Shown: piece by piece, positions 11,601-22,830 of the stretch
Numbering within the stretch: position 1 is the stretch's first letter
Layout: each line of letters begins with the position of its first letter
DNA from: Onthophagus taurus
Lineage: Eukaryota; Arthropoda; Insecta; Coleoptera; Scarabaeidae
Assembly: GCF_036711975.1 (NCBI RefSeq)
Contig: NC_091970.1
Span: 3,417,501-3,481,500, forward strand
DNA: 64,000 nucleotides
Direction: 5' to 3'
Notes under the pieces: generated by a model
Database searches by the model: none
Told to the model about the DNA's origin: nothing
Seen by the model: the letters and a program-made list of their open reading frames with translations, nothing else
Translations under genes and position numbers: made by a program

Positions 11601-14600
11601 TTTATTTTCGTTTAACCTTACCACCTTAATTTATTTATAGATTTTTATTTGAGATAAAGTAAAAACATTCCCTTTTTTTAACATTTTACAGGTGCAGTGT
11701 CAAGGATAGGTTTATTTATAAATCCAGTAAATATTTGGATCAGAAAATTCATAGATTCTCTCAAACCTCAATATTTATGTAGCAATCCATCCATTTAAGC
11801 TTTTACCATAGATAACAAAATTATTTTTAAACGGGTTCCTTTAAAAATAAAAACTTGTTTTTGTGTTTTGCACAAATAAATCAATTAATAGGTTCCAAGT
11901 TAAAGTTAATCAAGGTCTCGGTATTAACCTTATTGTTGTTTTGTACCTGATATGATTTTAATTTAAAACGGAAATTTGAAATGATTATAGTTTTGGGAAA
12001 TGAATCTAATTTTGAGATATGATTCTAATCCATTATCTTCCCCTAATTATCATTCAAAGTTATCAAAGTTCAGGGACAAAGCTTATAATGACTCATTATT
12101 AACAGCCGTGACGAATACAATCTGTTCAAATAATACAGTTCAAATTACAAAAAGAAACAATACAATAACAATTAGTAATTCTCTGCTCGCATCGAACAAA
12201 AACGATCTTTCAGTTTCAAGAACGTAAACGACTTGTTTATACTTGACCCAATTTTAAATTCATTGCCAACGACGCGAAAACAAGGTTCGCTCGAACCATT
12301 TTTAAAATAAAATTATCGATTTTATTTTTTAGTTACAAAAAAGAATTTAATTTTTGAGTCGTCATCAAGCACGTTTAAAATCGATCGCATTGGAAATTTG
12401 CCAACAACTTGACATTCACTTGATTATTTTAGTAACCGTTGAAATAATATACCTTCAGCGCTTTACTGCATGGAGTTACGGGCGGATTTGCTGGTATAAA
12501 ACTGCCATCCGACGATGAATTCTTGTAGTTAATTGGAAACGGTACAAAAGGGGTGTTTTTATTCCCCATATAATCGAACCATCTTTTAGCGGAACAACGA
12601 GTCGACGTCCAACTTCCGCACATGATATCCAAAGCTTTTTGACCCGTACTTGGCACGCTAACTTGTTTACAAGATTGGTATGTACCTTCTAGGTAATCAT
12701 TTGCCATGTAAACATCTATTTCCGTTATGTAGGTTTCATCTGAAAAGAGAAAGTAATATTTTTAGTAATAAATAGAGAAGTGGTGATGTCATAATCTATA
12801 TCTAATCATATTTTTATTTTTTTTAAATTTTTATTACTTATTTAACAAAGATTAAAGGCTTTCGATAAACTGAAGAAATATTACAATAAAACATTATTAC
12901 GCAGAATTTGATAACGAAATGAATCATCAAACTTTAATACATCAATTTATTTATAACCTCGTTCAGTAAACATTCGCAAAATCTCCAAAGGAAACTTTTG
13001 CCAAGTAACTTACTTTTAATATTTCCGTTTGGTTTTGTTGAAACGATATTAATAAATTTCGATTGGTTCGTGGCGCAGGTCATTTCACAGAAATGCTTGA
13101 CGAGGTTGTTCATGCACGAAGGGCATCTTTGCAGGAACCCGGCGGCTAAATTAATTTTTTCATCCATCACTTTTAGCTGGTTGCTATCGCAACACGTTGA
13201 AATCTTATCCGATGTGAGCATGTGAGGACACCATTTTTGAATGAGTTCTAAACCGTCGGGGTCTTCCATTGGAATCGCGGTGCCGTTGTACCAACAATTT
13301 TGTGTTAATCCGCCGTCGTTGTTGCATTGTCCGTACCAAATACAATGACCATCATCCGATTTTACATACTACAAAATATATAAATTAATTAAATCATTTC
13401 TTAAAAAGATTTTAATAGAAAAGAGATGTTTTTGCTTATTTTTTTTATTATCTTCAACTCAATACGCAGTATTCCCTTCACAACAAACAATTACAATCTG
13501 AATGACACCCCTCTTTGTACACTATTAAGTCATGATATGGTTATTAAATTAACCTCTAACGTCTTATCTACCTAAATACTAACTCCGCAAGTTATTTCCT
13601 TGCCATTGTTAAATTGAAAGTGTAATGAGTGTCTATTTATATCATCACGTTCGCTTCGGTATAAAACATATTTGATGCGTCAAAAGATTTAAGAGAACGC
13701 TTTTTTACTTTTAACGCGAATTGTACATATATACTTACAATAGACCAAAGGGTGTGTCTAAACTCACTCTACCTAGCGTTCATTTGACAGTTAAACGACA
13801 AAAAGTAAGTTTAACAAATATTTCAAATACCAGTTACCAAATTAGATACTATATGCCTAGGCAAATAGCATATGGCTAACATATTTTCAAGCAAATAGGA
13901 CTCTTTAAACTAACCCAACCCCAGAAATGCTTTGTTTTTTTAAGAAAGGTCTGAACTTCACAGTCACTGTTTTCTGGGCAAGGGATGTCAAAATGCCAGT
14001 GCCAGCCTTCGAGACAATCGCTGAAATTGGATGTAAAGTAAGTGTTATAAGAGGAATTTGAGCAATCCAGATTACCACGGGTACATGTAAAAAAATGTAT
14101 TCGATATAACTGTTGCCATGTATTGGTTTAACCAAATTATTTCTCTTAACTTGACTTGTTATGGCTCTAGCAGAATAGTGACTGCAGTAGATGTTGCGAT
14201 GTACTTTTATACTAATACTTATGTGCAAAATAGCGCTTCGCAAGAGTGTGGTACTATTTTTAGCTAAGCGAAATAGGTTATTGAGGGACCTCCATCGTGA
14301 ACCATTCGGCCACATATTCTTGCCATCACTCCAGCTGTTTTATAATCTTTAGAACCATATTGCCACATTTATCTTTCACACTGTTGGGAAGCCATCTTTT
14401 TCTTACTCCCGCTATATCGTTTAGTTATTTGTGTAAGTTGAACATGTCGTATATAATTTGTGTGGTAAAGTGTTCACAGATTTTTTTATATCTTATAGGT
14501 TTATAATTGTTAATGTGTTTAAGTTCGTGTTAAGTGTTAAAAGGTTAAATATAGAACTACGATTTTGGTTCAATAGTTTTCTAGGTCTAGGTTATCATTT

Positions 14601-16499
14601 GTACATACACCTAATGTTGACACAAAGCTAATAACTGCAGTAATGCCAACATGGTAACTTAACTCCATTTTCACTGTTATGGGGCTCTTTTATAAGCAAA
14701 TTCTATTTCAGAAGTGTGTTCACAACGTAAGACCCATCAATTAGTTTAAGCTGTTTCTGTACAATATTCAAGTCATCATAATCAGTCTTAGACATCATAG
14801 TGTAGTTTTAGACACTTCTTTCTTTGCAACTCCTTAACCAGCTTGAGAGGAGGAGTTTTGTTTACAACATGAAACATTTGCAAAGTGACTTTTGTCAAAC
14901 TTGCAATGTTTCTTTCATATTAAGTTATCTTCAGAACGGCTGTTAGCGTTCTGCAGTAAAAGATTGTCTATAATGTCCAAACTAACTACTCAAGGAGTAA
15001 AAATCAATTCAAATTCTTAAGTGTGTTGGGGACTTGACTTGATCACTTTTTCAAGATGGCTCTATCATCACTTGGCTTTAATAGCGTGGACTATTTTATG
15101 CAGTGTCATAAGAATCTTTATGAAAATTCCTTGTTATTTCAAGCCACAATAGTGACTAATAACAGCAAACTTTTCCTGAATCTTGACGTCAAGCTACAAA
15201 ATATTAAACAAAAGGGTTAGAACAAGGATTGGAAAAGGAATTTGATACAAGTAATCAATCAATAAAAAAAACACGTGTAAGCATTACAAAATTAAATTTA
15301 AGTAATCACAAATGACGCAAACAGGTAATTAAACAAACACGTAAACGCATTTTACTTCCAACGATTTTTTATAGGGCCTATGTCAGTTATTGATTTAAAT
15401 CATTGAATAAATTCTCGAAATTAGGAGTAAAAAATTATTTTTGACCTTTCCAAGGATGTAATCGTTCATAATTTCGTGTTATTTATTACATCCTAGAACG
15501 TGACGGTCCTCTCTAGACGAAAGTTGCATACAAATTATTTAAATATAAGTCATACAACCTTCGCGAAACCGAAACCGTTCGAAACAGGTCGAAACAACTC
15601 GTGTAAGGCGTAAAAACCGAACATACAATTTAAGTGATACTAATTTTTATTGCTACGAAAGCAAATTTAATAAATAAATCAAAGAGAAAATTATTTTTTG
15701 ATGATATAACATAGAAAGTTGATTTAAATATGACCCAATTATTCCTTGTATGCGTAATTTTAGTACTTCTTCGAAAAATGATATTAATTTAATGTTTTAA
15801 ATGTAATACTTACCTTATCTATTAACACACACAACCTTAATATTGATAAATTTGACATTTTCATGCTTAGAATGATTCAACAAAACAAATAAACGAAAAT
15901 ATCAAATTAAATCAAAGGAAAATCAGGTACCTAATTAAATTAAATTAACCTAAACGATCACAATTAATACAATCAAGAGATACAAAAGAAACCAATAAAA
16001 GTTAATCACAAAAACTATTTTGACCCCGTATGAGAACAAAGTTCGGGGTCAGACCCGATATTTTGAGAGTCAAAGTAGACAGACTTGAATTTAAATTGTT
16101 GTGGGATGCATAAACTATAAGAAATCATCTGTTATTCATAATCAGGTGATGGAAAATGTGACGAAGAACTTAGAAGTGACGTAATCGGCGTAAAACAAAG
16201 TTTTTTTGTTGTGATTTAATTTGATTTTCTCCTATTGTTTCGCACTTTTACATCTTATCGGGGTTTTATCTTATCGTATCAGATGTAGTTATAAAAAAAT
16301 AAACCGACAAAAACGTTTTTCCTTTAAAACCAATTCCTCGATTACTTGGTGACTAACAACCTGGAAATCACGCCACCAAATCAACAAAAACATCTCTTTT
16401 ATAAAACCCTTTTAAATCAATCATTAAAATTTAGATTATTACCTGGAAAAGCGTCGTTGAGAAGAGAACGTATAAAACGAAATGTAGAATTCCAGCCAT
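5682..16499 (-). CDS. Npc1: NPC1-type lysosomal sterol transporter
   Basis: Exons on the minus strand: 16499-16443 (signal peptide [13 protein letters not shown]), 13368-13014, 12739-12453, 11001-10812, 10268-10131, 9954-7942, 6955-6098 and 5776-5682 (TAA). All phases agree and give about 1330 residues; human NPC1 has 1278. The Cys-rich N-terminal sterol-binding domain ([22 protein letters not shown]) is followed by a Pro-rich linker (PEPQPAPAG). A sterol-sensing domain lies at about residues 660-827. The Cys-rich luminal loop has DDYFDWA, then FCPHSNRS joined to KCQLC. The last membrane block reads [14 protein letters not shown] and LLSYIG. The protein would bind sterol from NPC2 in the endolysosome lumen and pass it to the membrane. 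The tail lacks the LLNF sorting signal of human NPC1, so an NPC1b-like, gut-type role is possible. I cannot choose between NPC1a and NPC1b. Confidence 0.93.
5997..6097 (-). CDS. Alternative NPC1 3' end by reading through the last donor
   Basis: If the donor GGTGAGTT at 6098/6097 is not used, the NPC1 frame continues from LLSYIG for about 33 residues to a stop at 5997-5999. This tail is basic first ([10 protein letters not shown]) and then strongly hydrophobic ([15 protein letters not shown]). The spliced form, with [11 protein letters not shown] after LLSYIG, resembles the family C-terminus better, so I treat the readthrough as a possible isoform only. Confidence 0.35.
6956..7941. other. NPC1 intron 6 with dispersed repeats
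   Basis: Contains a piece of the TAGTTCTAG family at about 7100-7250, ending GTCTGAAGACGCACGGCTTAAG. It also has two diverged direct repeats near 7440-7540 and 7660-7760 that share TTTGGCAATGAATTAAAAAAG. No coding sequence is supported. Confidence 0.5.
10269..13013. other. NPC1 introns between exons 2 and 5
   Basis: The spaces between exons (10269-10811, 11002-12452, 12740-13013) are AT-rich. I see no gene or clear mobile element in them. The open frame at 12000-12227 has no match to any family I know. Confidence 0.4.
13369..16442. other. Long first NPC1 intron with degenerate repeat DNA
   Basis: About 3 kb. The stretch 13900-15200 has a different base texture from its surroundings, with longer broken reading frames on both strands (for example 13905-14315, minus). 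It looks like an old inserted element, but I could not recognise a transposase or reverse transcriptase. The remainder is AT-rich. Confidence 0.35.
15814..15864 (-). CDS. Possible alternative first exon of NPC1
   Basis: A 17-codon exon begins [12 protein letters not shown] and ends at a GTAAGT donor in phase 0, so it could join the same exon at 13368 as the signal-peptide exon. Its hydrophobic stretch is weaker than that of the upstream exon at 16443-16499. It may be a second promoter product or chance. Confidence 0.25.
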
Positions 16500-16917
16500 T
16501 TTTATGCTATTCCAAATATGCACTCCCGGTGGGGGGATTTATTTATTTAATAAGAGTCTTAACACTATCCGTAACTTGCCGTTTTCGTTATTATTAAAAT
16601 TGTTTATGAGAGTTTCATTTCGTGGTGAACTAAATTCTATAAAAAAATGAAAACAACTTTACGATCACAACCACCTCCGAAACGCAATTATATTCTCGAT
16701 GGTCCGTCTCACACTACTTATCGAATTCACCAGATGTGACACTTCATAAATCGGCGCATGCGTAGTACTGAAAAAGAAATTTAATTAATTAAATAATTAA
16801 TAATAATCGCTATTATTGGATTATTAAACGTTACTAAATCGTTGTGATGTTAAATATAATCTAAATTAAGATTAGTTATTAATAAATCTATATTTTAATT
16901 TTTATATATTATAATAT

Positions 16918-16933
16918 GGCGCCATCTATTAGC
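16918..16933 (-). promoter_or_regulatory. CTCF-like motif
   Basis: GGCGCCATCTATTAGC; its reverse complement GCTAATAGATGGCGCC fits the CTCF core YAGRKGGCGC. It sits in the NPC1/FAF2 divergent intergenic region. Confidence 0.4.
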
Positions 16934-17228
16934 ATCATCGCCACCTATTTATTTATTTATTTTATCTTTTAATTTATCATCTAATAATAACTTAATTATC
17001 ATTTAGAGTCAACTCATATAATCTAAAAACGATTAAAAAGGTATAAAAAAATCTCATTCTTAACTTTCCCTCAAATCAAAACTTAATTCCACCAAACATC
17101 CCTCTTATTTAATCCGTTAAGTTATAATTAATGTATTATAAAGCGTTAATCGTTGTGATAAATAATGTAATTTTAATTAAGCTAATTAATTTATTATTTT
17201 ATCTATATATTTTTAGACATTACACTGT

Positions 17229-17246
17229 GGCGCCATCTGTTGGCGG
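17229..17246 (-). promoter_or_regulatory. CTCF-like motif (best match in the window)
   Basis: GGCGCCATCTGTTGGCGG; its reverse complement CCGCCAACAGATGGCGCC matches CCASYAGRKGGC at all but the fourth core position. It is a second copy about 310 bp from the site at 16918. Confidence 0.45.
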
Positions 17247-18053
17247 CATCATCAACTGTTTACTTATTAATTTTACTTATTTTATCATTTAATTTAAAAA
17301 ATTAACTTAATCTTACCAAATTCTTTTCCACAACTCAAACTTAACCACTCCTTAATTATGTTTTAATTAGTTCTATTTGATAACTTTTTTTGATCAATTC
17401 GTTTCATTTAAAATGAGGTTAAGAAAACTTTCCATAGTAACAAACGGTTTTTTTTCTATCCAAGTAGATGTCGCCACAATTCAACTAAAATATTCAAGAT
17501 TCAAGATTGTGATAAAAATTTGAAGTTAAGAATATAGTGATAAATCCTTGCCATGTATTTCTTGGAGATGAATGGTTTTTCCGACGGGAAATGAAATGTC
17601 TCAACGTCTCAAATATACGGTGGATGTTGGTATTTCTTGCGAAATGTCGGCGTACTTCAGGTGCGTGACGTTTAGTTCCATTTGAATTTGACGTTTCGGT
17701 TTAAACAAAAATATCCCTAAACGAGTAATTAGAGATGGGAAATTTTAATGTTGTTATTTTAGTTAATTATTTTATTAATATCGAAATAACGTGATTAATC
17801 CGAAATGATTCGTTTAATTTGTTGTTTTAAATGTAATTTAAGTAAATTTAAATTTTTGTTCGTACAAATAAAAAATGACATTAGTGAGAATCCCATCTCT
17901 AATTTTTAGTGACTACCAGTTACGATTTTTGACGTTTCATCATTTCATGTGTGTTGATGCGTGTTTCGTGTGCATAGCATGGATTTTTAACAAATAAATA
18001 ACCAATTTTATATAAATAATTCCATTTGAAGGCATTTGTACTTTATCGGGCTG

Positions 18054-19511
18054 ATGGATTATCTGGGCGACAACGGGGGTATGGGTTTAACCCCCGATCA
18101 AACGGACAAAGTGTTACAATTTCAAGATCTAACCGGTATTGAAGACATGTCTGTCTGCCGGGACGTTCTCCAGCGACACCAATGGAACCTCGAAGTCGCC
18201 GTACAAGAGCAATTGAACATCCGAGAAGGTCGCCCGTCCGTTTACGCCACCGAGGCGCGTCCCCCAGCCGTTATCAGCGATCATTTAACTCAACACATAT
18301 TTTTTACACCTCCAACAGACGGTTCTGGCAGCGGAATTCGCGGGTTTATCAGGGATATTGTCGGTTTCTTTTGGAGTATTTGTTATAGTACAATTTTTGC
18401 TATTTTTTCATTAGGATGTAGGATATTGAGGGGTAATGATAGAGAAGGTGAGGAAATGGAATGATTTTAACCCACCCCGATTAATTTTTTTATTTATTGT
18501 AGTTATTACAAACCCAATAGAGGATGTTATGTCATTTATAAGGAGTTACGAAGAGAAATATTCAAATTACCATCCTGTTTTTTATCAAGGAACTTACTCC
18601 CAAGCACTTAATGATGCAAAAAGGGAATTGAAATTTTTATTGGTTTATTTGCACAAAGATGATGCTGTTGATACAGCTAATTTTTGCAGGTAATAAATAA
18701 TTAAATAAAAAATCGTTTTTTTTATAATAATACATTTTTTTTAAGAACAACATTAAGTAATTCTCAAGTAATAATCTACATAAACACGAATTTCTTTTTT
18801 TGGGGCGTTGGGGCCTCCTCAGGAGAAGGTTATAAAGTGACCCAATTGTACAAACCGAGAAATTATCCGTTTTTAGCTGTGGTTGTTTTAAAAGATTCTC
18901 GAATGACTATCGTGAGTCGAATGGAGGGTTATTGCGACCCCGAAGTTCTGATGCAGAGGTTAATGGGGGTTGTAACCGATTACGATATTAATTTAAGGCA
19001 AGCTAGACAAGATAGGATGGCTCAAAACTTAAATAGATCGATAAGACAACACCAAGACGAAGCATTTTTGGAGTCATTGCGAGCCGATCAAGAAAAAGAT
19101 CGATTACGAGAAGAACAAAAACGTTTGATTGAAGAAGAAGAGAAACTACGTCAAAAGCAAATCTTAGAGGAACAACAAAGAAGGGATGATATCGCGCGGG
19201 ATAAAGTCGAATCGGTGCATAAAGTGCCTACGGAACCGGATGAAAGGCATCCGGACGCTATACATATTGTAATTAAATTGCCTTCCGGAATTCGTATTGA
19301 TAGGAGATTTTTGAAAACGCACTCATTAGAAGCAATATATTATTTTGTTTATTGTCATCCGGAAGGGCCAGATAACTTTGAAATTACCACCAATTTTCCA
19401 AAAAGAATTTTAAGATGTCAATCCACCGAAAGCCGGGATACTGTTTATACTTTGGAGCAAGCGGGATTAAGGAACCGAGAGTTGCTCTTTGTGAATGATT
19501 TGGATGCATAA
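18054..19511 (+). CDS. Faf2: FAF2 / UBXD8, ER and lipid-droplet p97 adaptor
   Basis: Three exons: 18054-18447, 18503-18689 and 18746-19511 (TAA). Phases 1 and 2 agree and give 448 residues, close to human FAF2 (445). The start is ATG at 18054 (MDYLGDNG). Domains in order: N-terminal UBA (about 8-55, ending HQWNLEVAVQ); a hydrophobic hairpin (FFWSICYSTIFAIF, about 105-130) that would insert in the ER or lipid-droplet membrane; a thioredoxin-like UAS domain (HPVFYQGTYSQALNDAK, FLLVYLH); a charged coiled coil (about 285-350); and a C-terminal UBX domain with the family ending RELLFVNDLDA. It would recruit p97/VCP to ubiquitinated ER proteins and act on lipid-droplet lipases. A donor at 18433 (GTAATG) is an in-phase alternative for exon 1. 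Confidence 0.95.
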
Positions 19512-19525
19512 AAATAATTAAAATT

Positions 19526-19531
19526 AATAAA
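19526..19531 (+). terminator. Poly(A) signal of FAF2
   Basis: AATAAA lies 15 bases after the FAF2 stop codon. Confidence 0.55.
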
Positions 19532-20400
19532 GAAAGTTGTATTTGTATTAAATACACGTTTATTACTTATTATTTTGACATCTGCATTTCTATTGAGGTT
19601 ATGTTTCAAACATTATTATTATTTTGAGTCAAAAGCTATTTTTTGTTAATAATTATAGTTCTTTTTCAATTTATACAAGAATTTTCTACATCACCATGGA
19701 ATATCGATGTTTATAAATACCTTTACGAAATATTTTCGTGAAAAATGCATTTTTTGAGGTTATGTTTCAAACTTTTAGGTTATATTCGTATTTATTACCA
19801 TAATGTTTTTCAACAAAATTCAAAAAGAATTATTTGTTTTTGTAGTTAAATAACTTTATTATTACTTATTCTACGTTTAAAATGATTTTTTTTAAATTAA
19901 ATCAGATTTTTTGATTGTTACTTTTTTGGTCTAATAAAATATGAGTTCTTTTTAAATTTTCTTTATTTAATAACATTTCCTTTAATTTAATATGATAATA
20001 ATAAAAAAAATAATTTAATAAGCCGATGTAAACATTTTTTGAAGAAAGTTGTATTTGTTAGTTATTATTTTGACATCTGCATTTCTATTGAGGTTATGTT
20101 TCAAGCTTATTTCTTATTATTATTTTGAATCAAAAGCTGTTTTTTGTTAATAATTAAAGTTTTTTTTCATTTTATACAAGAATTTTCTACATCACCATGG
20201 AATATCGATGTTTATAAACATCTTTAGGAGATATTTTTGTGAAAAATGCATTTTTTTGAGGTTATGTTTTAAAGTTTTAGGTTATATTCGTATTTATTAC
20301 CGTGATGTTTTTAAATCTTCTTTATTTAATAACATTTCCATTAATTTAATATGATAATAATAAAAGAATTAATTTAATAAGCTGGTGTAAACATTTTTTG
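19532..20400. repeat. Tandem duplication between FAF2 and the reductase gene
   Basis: Two diverged direct copies, about 19532-20041 and 20042-20400. Shared landmarks in order are AGAAAGTTGTATTTGT, TTTTGACATCTGCATTTCTAT, ACATCACCATGGAATATCG, GAGGTTATGTTT and AATTTAATATGATAATAATAA. The second copy is shorter. The first copy ends with AAGCCGATGTAAACATTTTTTG, which matches the last codons and stop region of the neighbouring reductase gene, so it is a broken copy of that exon end. Confidence 0.8.
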
Positions 20401-21547
20401 GCCACCTAACCCCATTAAAATATTTTGTGCAGCTAACTCAGCCATCGAATTTCTTGTGTTAACCGTAGCACTTCCAATATGAGGAAGAAGCACTTAAAAC
20501 AAACACAATTTAATAAATCAACAAATAAATCAATTTTTATTTACCACAATTTGATAACTTCAACAATGGATCATCCCTTGGCAAAGGCTCAGGAGTCATT
20601 ACATCCAACCCAGCACCAAAAATCCGCTTATTCTCCAACACTTTTACTAAATCTTCTTGAACAACAATCCCCCCGCGAGCTATATTAATAAAAATTCCCG
20701 TTGATTTCATTTTATTAAAAGCCGCCTCATTAAACATTCCTCGAGTTTCATCAGTTAAGGGGCAAGAACAAACCACGAAATCACTTTTAACTAATAACTC
20801 GTCAAAAGTAACGAATTCACAACCAAGTTCTTTCCCAGCATTTGATTCTTTATGCCCTGAATATAAAAAGGTTGAAACCCCGAAAGGTTTTAGTTTTTTC
20901 ACAATGGTTTGGCCGATATTTCCCAAACCAACGATTCCTACGGTTGATCCAGAAATATCACGACCTAATTGCCATTGTGGGCCATATCTCCAAGAATTGC
21001 TACAATTTTTAATTTAATAATGAAATAAAATATTTTTATTGAATTTACTTCTCAATGGCTAATCTCCCTTCGATAATCCTTCTTGATGTAGCTAAAATTA
21101 ATAAAATAGCAACATCAGAGACTGCTTCGTTTAAAACAACCGGGGTATGCCCTAATTTAACTCCATGCCTTTTTAAAGCGACTAAATCAACGTTATCCAA
21201 CCCTAAAATCATTTAATTTATCTAATTTTATGATTTCACTTCAAATTAGAACCATTTTAACCTGCAGACATAGTTGAGGCAACTTGCATTTGGGCACCAG
21301 CGGCTTGAAGGATTTCTTCATCAAACGAGTATTTACTAACCCAAAAAATCGCATCAACTCCTTTACATTTAGCAACAATTTCAGCTTTACTTGGGTAAGG
21401 TTGTTCTTCGTTTATTATTAATTCACATCTAAAAAGGAATGGATAATAAAAAATTCTTTGATATTTTTGATTTTACTTCTCTCGTAGAAGATTTAAAGCA
21501 ATTTCTGGTACTTCAGGGTTTGTAATTAAAACTTTAGGTTTACTCAT
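20374..21547 (-). CDS. Grhpr: Glyoxylate/hydroxypyruvate reductase (GRHPR-like)
   Basis: Five minus-strand exons: 21547-21477, 21428-21262, 21202-21049, 20999-20545 and 20492-20374 (TAA). The phases agree and give 321 residues (human GRHPR 328). It starts [15 protein letters not shown]. It is a D-isomer-specific 2-hydroxyacid dehydrogenase: the NAD(P)-binding GLGNIG follows STVGIV; the catalytic arginine is in NIARGG; the glutamate is in [11 protein letters not shown]; and the histidine is in LPHIGSAT. The substrate-side motif AGLDNVD is intact. It would reduce glyoxylate and hydroxypyruvate with NAD(P)H in the cytosol. It is transcribed divergently from its paralogue, with only 150 bp between the two start codons. 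Confidence 0.93.
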
Positions 21548-21697
21548 TTTTTTAATCCACACCGAAATTATTGTTTTTATTGCACAACAATAAATTAATT
21601 CCAAGAAATCAGATAAGGATTAAGTTATGCAACCCAATTAACCCACCAAAAATGATTAATCAACACAAAATTTTAAATAAACCAATTTTATTAAAAA
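21548..21697. promoter_or_regulatory. Head-to-head intergenic region of the two reductase genes
   Basis: 150 bp separate the divergent ATGs at 21547 (minus) and 21698 (plus). This short, AT-rich space must hold both 5' UTRs and promoters, so shared or bidirectional control is likely. No clear TATA box was found. Confidence 0.55.
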
Positions 21698-22830
21698 ATG
21701 GAAGAAAAATCAAAATTCAAAGTCTTATTAACGAGTTTAGAGATACCAATGGAAGCTACATCACAATTAAAGCCTTTGTAATCTTCTAATGATTTATTTT
21801 AACCTTTCTTTATTTACTTCTTCTTAGGTGTCAACTTATTATGTGTGATCCAGCTCCAACAAGAGACATAATTTTAGAGAAGTGTCGTGGAGTTGAAGGA
21901 ATAATATGGGCTTGTCCCGAAGAGCTTGATAAAACCATCTTAGATGCCACAGGGAAACAATTAAAAATAGTCTCCTGTTTATCAAATTCAGTCCGACATG
22001 TAGCCGTTAAAGAATTAAAGAGACGAGGTGTTAAATTAACGAATACTCCTATTGTTGCCGCAGATTCGATCGCAAATATAATTATCTTTTTGATGTTGAT
22101 GACAACGAGAAGATTTTTAGAATGCAAGAAAGCCATCGAAAAGTTAATTTAGTTTTATTTAAATAAATTTGTTTAAATAATCGTTTTTAGCAATCAATGG
22201 TTGTTTGGTTTCCAATGGATGTTGGGTAAAGATATCCATGGCACAACAGTAGGAATCGTTGGATTCGAATATTTAGGAAAAATTTTAATTCGGAAACTCG
22301 CAGTTTTTGGAGTGGAAAAGTTCGTTTATTACGGCCAATGCATTTGCAACGTTAGTAATCATAAAGATAACAAGATAAAATGTTGCACTTTCGAGAATTT
22401 GTTACAAATAAGCGATTTCGTCGTTATTTGTTGTTTACCACCACCGATTAATAAGAAGCAAACCATCGTTTTCAATGAGCACGCTTTTTCCATGATGAAA
22501 AAAACCGCAATTTTAATCAATGTCGCAGCCTCTAGCGTTGTTGATTATCAAGATTTAGCGACCGCTCTTAAAAATGGGACAATTTTCGCTGCCGGGTTGG
22601 ATGTAACTGACCCCGAACCACTTCCAAGTGACCACGAATTATTAACTTTACCAAATTGTGGTAAAAAAATGGTTTATTTTGATTATTCTATTTTAATCTT
22701 TGTGATTTTATTAGTTATTACACCACATATTGGGAGTGCAACCGAAAAAACTAGGATGTCAATGGCTAAATTAGCCGTTCAAAATATTCTTTTAGGTTTA
22801 AATGATTTACCTTTATTAACACCGATTTAA
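21698..22830 (+). CDS. Degenerate GRHPR-like paralogue, probable pseudoenzyme
   Basis: Four exons: 21698-21777, 21828-22142, 22191-22660 and 22715-22830 (TAA). The phases agree (2, 2, 1) and give 326 residues. The frame is open throughout and the splice sites are good, so it does not look like a dead copy. It is clearly paralogous to the divergent neighbour (GVKLTNTP, GTTVGIVGF, LPNC joined to VITPHIGSAT). Exons 2 and 3 of the neighbour are fused here, so one intron is missing. Key sites are changed: GLGNIG is GFEYLG, the arginine motif NIARGG is NVAASS, and AGLDNVD is NSVRHVA. The glutamate (TDPEPLPSD) and histidine (TPHIGS) positions remain. Ordinary dehydrogenase activity is unlikely; a regulatory, structural or new binding role, or recent decay, are the alternatives. 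Confidence 0.88.

Larger units (their letters stand above)
16500..18053. other. Divergent intergenic region NPC1 / FAF2, with a duplicated segment
   Basis: Likely promoter space for both divergent genes. Two similar segments of roughly 300 bp (about 16790-17060 and 17130-17330) share an AT-rich lead, a GGCGCCATCTRTT motif, a CATCATC stretch and then TTTATTTTATC/TTTAATTT runs. No coding sequence is seen. Confidence 0.5.

Noticed and set aside
13905-14315. 136-codon open frame in the NPC1 first intron
   Set aside because: Composition is not protein-like and no family is recognised. It probably reads across an old inserted element.
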